In this document: positions 56,875 through 64,000 of the stretch, piece after piece
How positions within the stretch are numbered: the first letter of the stretch is position 1
Layout of the letters: each line of letters starts with the position of its first letter
Source of the DNA: Lepidonotus clava
Taxonomy: Eukaryota; Annelida; Polychaeta; Phyllodocida; Polynoidae
Assembly: GCA_936440205.1 (NCBI GenBank)
Contig: OW387136.1
Coordinates: forward strand, 14,976,788 to 15,040,787
Reading direction: 5' to 3'
DNA: 64,000 nucleotides
Program-made: the position numbers and the translations under genes
Notes under the pieces: generated by a model
Told to the model about the DNA's origin: nothing
The model's database searches: none
Seen by the model: the letters and a program-made list of their open reading frames with translations, nothing else

Positions 56875-59800
56875 ATGAACCCCAACTTCCAAAACCGCAG
56901 GATGCCGCCCAACAACCGTAACCGGGGCGGCCAGGCTCGATTCGGAGACAACCGAAAGCCACAGGGTCTCATGGACAGCAAAATGAAGAAGCCCGAGAAG
57001 ATGGAAACCCAAGAAATGAACAAGAGTATGAAGGATCAGGAAAAGCCGAGTCCGAAGGGGAAGCCCGATCACTCCAACAAGCGCGAACCGCCGTCACCGT
57101 CCCAGAACCAACAGAATCGCCAGAACCAACAGCACCACCACCACCAGAATAATCAGAACAACCAGAAAGATCTCAACAAGACCAACGACGGCAGCAACGA
57201 AGAACAGGGAGAGTCCGCACCCAAGAAGTTCACAGGCCGATGCAGGCTGTTCGTCGGGAATCTGCCTAACGACACGACCGAGGAGCAGTTCAGGGCTTTG
57301 TTCACCCCGTACGGCGAGCTGTCCGAGGTCTTCGTCAATCCCTCTCGCGGATTCGGCTTTGTTCGTCTGGTAAGTAGGCCAAGACTAGTGATCAAGAGTT
57401 CTTACAAATGCTGGATTTCAGAATCAAAAGTCTAGAATTCATGGTAGCGGATTTTATTCCCTACAATTTATCCAGAAGTTGAAAGAAGAAAATTACACTT
57501 GGACGTAGATTCTAATTGGTGCAGTGGTGGTAGATCTCTATACCTATCGGTATCAGAACTGAAAAGGTTGGGCATTTGGGGGGTACGATATTTTGTGAAG
57601 AATGTTTTGAATAACAAAACGAAAGCCTGATCGCTAAACTAAAGGTTCAGTGATGCAGTCCATACTACCATATCTTAGCATTTTTAGAAATTCTTTGACA
57701 ATTGTTCATACTTCAAAAAATATTTGTGAAGCTGGCCCATTCAAAGTTAAGCCAATGGAAGAATTAGATTCATATTGCAGACATGACCAATCAACCTGCG
57801 TACATATAAAAACGAAATTGTTGGTATTCGTCCAATAAAACATGTTCTCTTTGTTACAGGACACAAGACAGAATGCTGAAGCTGCTAAGGCTGCGCTTGA
57901 TGGCGTTCAGAAGAAGAATCGAGTACTGAGGGTGCGCTTTGCTACTCATGGAGCTGCTCTGCGCATCAAGTTCCTCCCCGCACACGTATCAAATGAGCTG
58001 CTTGAAGAGGCCTTCTCAAACTTTGGTCCCGTTGAGCGTGCAGTTGTTATTGTCGATGACCGTGGGAAGCCAACTGGAGATGCTATTGTTGAGTTTGCCA
58101 GAAAACCAGCAGCCCAGCAAGCTCTTGGCAAGATCAATGATGGAGCTTTCCTACTTGGGGCGTAAGTATATATTTTTTTTATTTATTATAGTAAGTTTTA
58201 AATGCAAGGTTACCAACTTAGTATTTACACTTGATTAATTAAGAGTCCCCAGAAAACACCCAAAAATGCAACATGCCTATGAATGTTCTAGAAAAGAGCT
58301 TTGACTCTGAAAATAGGATTTCTACCTTTTATTTAATCCCTTCCAGTCTCGAGCACTATAGGACCAGGTAGTTAAACTTAAGTATAAATTAGGTCTGACT
58401 GAAAAGAGCCCTGAATGACGTTTAACTACAACAACGAACAATCCTTCGGTGGACGTAATTTTAACTAGACACAAACCATTTAAATTTATACAGGTCCCCT
58501 AGACCTGTCCTTGCTGAGCCACTGGAACAGAAGGACGAGGAGGACGGCTACCCTGAGAAGTTCATCATGAAGAACGTCCAATTCCACAAGGAGCGCGAGC
58601 AGGGACCGCGCTTCGCTCCCCCAGGGTCCTTTGAGTTTGAGATGGCCCAGAAGTGGAAGGAGGTGTACCGCATGGAGGCTGACCACAAGGTGCAGCTGCA
58701 GCGTGAGATGGACCAGGCCATCGCCCGGCTTGAGCTGGAGCAGGAGCAGGCCATCCACGAGCACCAAGCCATGCTGCTCAGACAAGACCTGATGAGGCGC
58801 CAGGAGGAGCTGCGCAAGCTGGAGGAGCGCCAGATGGAAATGGCAAAGCGCATGGAAATGAAGTGAGTTTGAACTTTCACATCACTCCTGAAACTTGCAT
58901 TATTTTATATCTCTTTCACTAGGCGCCTAGCCAATTGAGAACAGTTGAAATTTGACCTGTTCGTATTGACTATTTCTAGAATTTTTTTTCCAGGTTCAGT
59001 AACAATTTAGTAGCTATAATCAACTTAACTTAATTCAAGGCAAGTCCATCTAATAAAGGGATATGGCCTTTTCATGTTAGAAAATTTGTCTAAGGAATAT
59101 ACCTCAACTGGTTGACATTTCAAAATCAAATACCGACAGTACAAGTCATTCCGGTAAGAGTTGGTTGAATGCATTTTTTTTACTAAATCTTTAACAAATG
59201 CATTTTTCAAGGCGTCAAGAAGACGACATGCGCCGTCAAGAGGAAGAGCGCCGCCGTCAGGAAATGATGATGAGGCAGCAGCAGGAGCAGGAGATGAGGC
59301 GCAGACAGATGGAAAACCGTAGTAACCGTGGTGGACCCAGCGGTCCTAGTGGGCCCGCTGATGACTTTGAGGCAAGTTGAACCCTGAAATTTGTAGTTAT
59401 GTTAACCCTCATTTGGTTTACCATAAACACTTTTTTATTTCTAATTGCTTTTTATTCAGTTTGACAACAGAGGGAAGTAACTTATCAGAAAAGATATTTT
59501 GAACATCCCTGCCATAAAACTAGATCATTAATTCGTAACTAAATATAGAAAGATCTCATGAAAATCTTATTTCCTTCTTGTAGATGCGAGGTGGCGGCAA
59601 CAGAAGCATGGATCGCGGAACTCCTGGCAGGTCCAGTTTCAGCGAGGTGTGTACGGAGTCAGAAATTTTGCATATTCATAAACTGAGCTCTTGATGATTA
59701 AATTGTAACTTAATATATCCACATTACAGTACAAAAATGAGCTAAATGAAGAAGATCAGAGCTAATGGCAGGTTCTGTATTCAATGAATAGGTTCATGAA

Positions 59801-62800
59801 TCAAAGCCTCATCACATTAAGTGTCAGTCTGAAACAATTATTCCTGAATTCATCATAAACTTATTCCTGAAGTCGTGAGTTATTTCTATCCTATTCAGAT
59901 GCGTGGTGGCCGAGGAATGGAAAATCGCGGCCGTGGAGACTTCAATGAGGTGAGACAATTTTCGGACATTTCAATACTTATTTGTAGACTGTATTTGAAG
60001 TTTCATTGGTCTAAAAATCAGGGCTGTATGTTTTCGGATTTCCGATTTTTCTTCTTCCCATCACCTCATAAGAAAATTAGTTTTAAAATCTGATATTTAG
60101 AACATGTTTCACATCATTTTACGACAAATTCAGATTTGCTTGATACCATTTCCGATTTTTTTCACTGTCCCCGATTTACCATACATTAAACTCATTTTAA
60201 GATGGATTCCGATTCTTGTTATTGTACTTAATTTAATCACTGAAAGGCGAACGAACATATTGTTGCATTGATCACCGACATCTATATGATACATTCTTTC
60301 CTCCCCCAGAGCCAAGGAGAGATGGCCGGTAACATGGGCCAGGGAGCAGGAAACATGGGCGGCAGCGGCGGTGGCGGAGGCATGCGCCGGGGGAACGAGG
60401 GCGGCGGCGGCGGCAGAGCCCCTCCCATGCAGCCACCCCCAGCCCCTCCTGCAGCTCTCGGCCTGGACAGACAAAGACAGGTAAGCACACGTTTTGTTAC
60501 ATGGACTCTAGAAACTGGAACCTTGTTAATGTAAACTTCTTTTTCAAGGATTCTTAGGATAAGCCTTAAAGGGAGGGGCCAGTGACTGTAAAAAGGTATA
60601 CTGTCCTGATCTACACCCCCCAGGAAATAACCACACGAAATTTTATACATCTACCTTCAGTAGTTTTTGTTTTACACACATTTTTCTGAACCAAATTGAG
60701 TTGCCCTGCCTTGCATCAAGGGCAGCCTGCACAGTGCAATTCTCTGTGTGTGACGTCACAAGCAGAACAGTTAAAAAATAATTAAACTGAAAAAATAACA
60801 ATATATACTTTTTTCTGAGTGTTCTTTACAGGTCCAACAGTGTTAGAATCACCAAATTAAACTATTTATGACAAAAATAATAGAAGCTATAGTTTATTAA
60901 GGAATTTGAAATTTTAGAATTCAAATATAACAGCTTTTTTGTGTGACGTCACACACAGACATCCATTTTCAGGATGACAGGGCTCCCAAGACGTTTTCTG
61001 ATAAGATAACTGGATTAATTATCGAAAGAATCAATCTATATCAATACAAACGGCATGTATGTCTTTTACTTCACCAAATCTTAGATACAGATTACAAATT
61101 GAAAGAAAATTGAATTTCACTGGCCCCTCTCTTTAAAGGCAATGTCCATTTTGAATCGGATTACGGATTTAATAAAACTTGAATGATGAATAAAATTTTG
61201 TGTCACAAGTCTAAAATGGAGAATGGGAGGGGAGCAAGTCTTGTAGAGAAGTTGTTCCACATTCACTAAACCACTTTAATCTTACAGGGTGGTATGGGCG
61301 GCGGTAACCAAGGCGGCATGGGCGGCGGTAACCAAGGCGGCATGGGCGGCGGTAACCAGGGAGGCATGGGCGGCGGCGGCGGTGGCGGCGGCGGCGGCAA
61401 CAATATGGTAATGTATTGTCTTGTTTCACGGAAAAATCCAGTCATTGGAAATTTGGCGTTTTTTTTCGCTTGGTTAAAGTGGGGTTTGTTCTTTGTTGAT
61501 TTATAGTTTGAGAGAAGGAAGGGTTATTTGTAGTCAAGACAGGTTCTTGCAGCAACTGTGGTAGATCGTTAATTCAGAACCACTTATCATAGGGTTCAGC
61601 TAAGGTTCTACACGATAACATTGAGCGCACCTTGTCAAGTGTGTCTCCGGATAAAACCACCTTGTAAATACATAATTGTTATACAGGAGATCTATATATA
61701 CAAATCAAATTTATGAATCGAGTGCACAACCTAGTATGGGGTCTTACATAATACGTGAAAATTATCAAGAAACTGCGACTGAGATGGAATGACCTCACGT
61801 TTTCCTGTCACCAGTTGCCTTTTCCAGACTGGGTTGTGCACCTTACACTATGTTATTGGCCATCTCTCATAAAGAAAAAACAAACTCACTGTTTATGCTA
61901 CTTAATCAAGGCTTCTGAGTACAAGTCTCACTAAAAATTGTTCACTTCATGTTGTTCAGTTGATCACTTATCTAATACAACTCAAGGTTTTGTATAATTA
62001 GGTCAATGAATCCTCTGGTGGAACAGTGGGTTGGTGGGGCAATGTACTTTCATAGTACTTGACGCATATTTGTTCAAGGCAATGCTTATGTATTTATGAA
62101 ATCAAAATTTCTATACGATATAAAGTGGGACAATTACCGCATGGATGTTTTTGTTGGGGGAAATAGCCGGAAATCGGGAGGAATGAAATAGCCAGTGGTA
62201 AATATATGGGCTACCTTACCGGCCTAAGTCATGGGGGAAAATAAGAAAAAGTTCACTTAAGGTACCGTTTTGTTAATCACGACTGTGTTAATAATTACTG
62301 AAAAATAAAATGGAAAACATACTTTACGTAGAACTTGTGACTTTTGTCATGAGCAGAATGTATAAGTGAGACGAATTAACTACATACAGTGTATTAAATA
62401 TTTATACGGGTTTATTGAGAAAAAAATGAAAGAAATAAGTTATAAAGGCATAGTTTACAGAAAGTTGTGAAGTTGATAAGTTTCCTATGTTATGCTGAAC
62501 ACAATCAGCTTTTTTTTGTCTGGTATTTTTCAGGGAAGATTGGGAATTTCGAAAGTTTCTTATGATAACTACTAGGACGTGTCTTAAAAGTTTTATTTTT
62601 TGAATTTTATATTGTGGAACGAACACTTTTTGACTATGCAATTTGATATAAATTGATGGAATATTCTGATTTCTGAAGATGTTCAATCAATCAGACAGGA
62701 TACTTACATTTTGAAATCTTTAGTCGTATTTCAGATCTTTTACCGTAAGGACACTTCTCTACGACAAACATGAAATAGTTTTTTTCTTTTTTTTACATAG

Positions 62801-63730
62801 TAACTTTTATCCGTGTTTTATATTAGTGAACTAAAACTGGACATAGCAATTAAGAAAGAAATCTAATTGATTAATATGATCTAGTGGACCGGGTTATACT
62901 TGTCTTCTGGTATTTTGACTGGACATAAGGAGAAATAAAACGATTTTAGTTACTGGAAATACTTTTCTAGATAACTTTATGCCTGTGAAATGTAAATGTC
63001 GGTGGGCAATACATAACTTGATGCATCACAAGTAAATTTAAGTAATGGAAGAAAACCGTGTGACACTGCGTCCGACAGAGTATCTATATTAGAAACGCTA
63101 GTTTGTTCTAGTAGATGCGGTCACTGAGTAGAAAGCTTTACGTACTCTATCACACGGACAAGGTAGAGATTAATAAAACATTCAAATGTGATATTTGTAT
63201 ATCTCTTCCTCTATAAACATTGAAATCTCAGTAATCTACATAGGTAGGTTCCATGTAAAGTAGGAATAATGAGCATTGTTTAAGCATTCCGTGATGGGTA
63301 CATTTATCAAAGTAAGGTTAGTGTCTTCCACCAGAGGTATTAGCTATTAACACATTAGTATAGATGGGTCTAGATCGTTGGTATGCATTTGACAGTATAA
63401 CTGGAAGGTACATTGAAAGAACCCTAGAGATATAAACTTTCAGTGTTTGTGCAGTACTTATTAATCACATATTTATTCATTTAAATCCATTTACATATTA
63501 CTGTATTTGTTCGATGACGAACTGATGATAACAATTGTTCGATGTTCTATAAATAACGTATAACATGATGGTAAACTGAATGATGCTTTAGATAAGAGAG
63601 ATGGCCTGATAGGTAGCGAGATCTTGAATTGTTTTTGGTAAACACTGCTGGAAACTTATTAAACAATTGAATGTAATGATCATTTTCCTTACAGAATATT
63701 GGTTTTCAACAAATGCATATGAATTGGTAA
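56875..63730 (+). CDS. DBHS-family RNA-binding protein (NONO/PSPC1/SFPQ-like)
   Basis: Coding exons: 56875-57369, 57860-58161, 58494-58862, 59212-59371, 59584-59646, 59899-59949, 60310-60480, 61288-61407 and, less surely, 63695-63730. The first eight give 577 codons. Residues 1-120 are Asn/Gln/His-rich and disordered. RRM1 lies at about 122-195 ([16 protein letters not shown]) and RRM2 at about 196-272 ([14 protein letters not shown]). The NOPS segment follows ([20 protein letters not shown]), then a long coiled coil (about 325-435, with [19 protein letters not shown]). The tail is Gly/Met/Arg-rich, with three short exons that begin MRGG or end in Glu and a tandem GGMGGGNQ repeat. DBHS proteins dimerise in the nucleus and act in transcription, splicing and paraspeckles. 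The intron after 59371 uses a GC donor. Confidence 0.92.
60566..61136. mobile_element. 571-bp TTAA-target MITE, copy B, DBHS intron 7
   Basis: TTAAAGGGAGGGGCCAGTGA and its inverted partner TTAAAGAGAGGGGCCAGTGA delimit exactly 571 bp. Two TGACGTCA palindromes lie inside (near 60751 and 60950). It is the same family as 52381-52951. Confidence 0.85.
61408..63694 (+). other. Last DBHS intron, no other feature recognised
   Basis: AT-rich sequence without a supportable exon or repeat. If exon 8 is not spliced at 61408 the frame reads on to a TAG near 61506, giving an alternative short tail. Confidence 0.4.
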
Positions 63731-64000
63731 CACATGTAACTGGTAGAACGATGGGTGATTAATTATGTGTGGGGTAAATATGATGGTAACAACACATTTG
63801 AACACATAGACTCTGCTTGTTCACACCCTGCAACTTGCACAGGATCATTACTCAGTGATTGAACTCTTTCCAAGATAGTCCCGGGTTACACTTACCACTT
63901 GAGGTTTGGCGATGTTCTTCTGATTTCTAAACGACCATCGTGTATGATGCGCATAAAGTGTTTTTATCCAACCCAATGTCCCGACCCATGTCCTCACACG

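Overview
The window is nuclear DNA of an invertebrate metazoan. It has multi-exon genes with GT-AG introns, AT-rich introns full of small inverted-repeat elements, tRNA-derived SINE-like pieces and frequent TACATGTA words. A lophotrochozoan (mollusc or brachiopod-like) or a cephalochordate would fit; the sequence alone does not decide.

Layout. (1) 1-1536, minus strand: 5' part of a RING-NHL (TRIM-like) ubiquitin ligase gene running off the left edge. (2) 1951-11161, plus strand: a complete 12-exon ACTR6 gene (actin-related protein 6 of the SRCAP/SWR1 H2A.Z-exchange complex), head-to-head with (1) across about 0.4 kb. (3) 12926-24074: a nearly whole, young Ty3/Gypsy LTR retrotransposon with 199-bp LTRs, a TCTA target duplication, gag, protease and pol. 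Between pol and the 3' LTR it carries an extra gene with a Cys/His finger region followed by a TatD-family metal-dependent hydrolase. The Gag N-terminus also looks like a helix-hairpin-helix. It sits inside an older repeat. (4) 27146-51354, minus strand: a 16-coding-exon ZMYM2/3/4-like gene (MYM zinc fingers, AT-hooks, Crypton-derived DUF3504 C-terminus). Its 9.8-kb last intron holds an intronless rhodopsin-class peptide GPCR gene on the opposite strand (32456-33835). (5) 56875 onward, plus strand: a NONO/PSPC1/SFPQ-like (DBHS) RNA-binding protein gene, head-to-head with (4), with a GC-AG intron and a glycine-rich tail. Its last exon is probably at 63695-63730.

The host genes are mainly chromatin and nuclear RNA regulators: ACTR6 in H2A.Z exchange, the ZMYM-like protein as a probable SUMO-binding chromatin cofactor, and the DBHS protein in paraspeckle-type RNA work. 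No operon-like logic is implied beyond two probable bidirectional promoters. Much of the remaining DNA is miniature transposons: a TTAA-target family with two 571-bp copies, a 730-bp TTAA palindrome, hAT-like MITEs, foldback elements and several pairs of diverged repeats.

The most unusual item is the retrotransposon with the TatD-like hydrolase gene in the position usually used by env.
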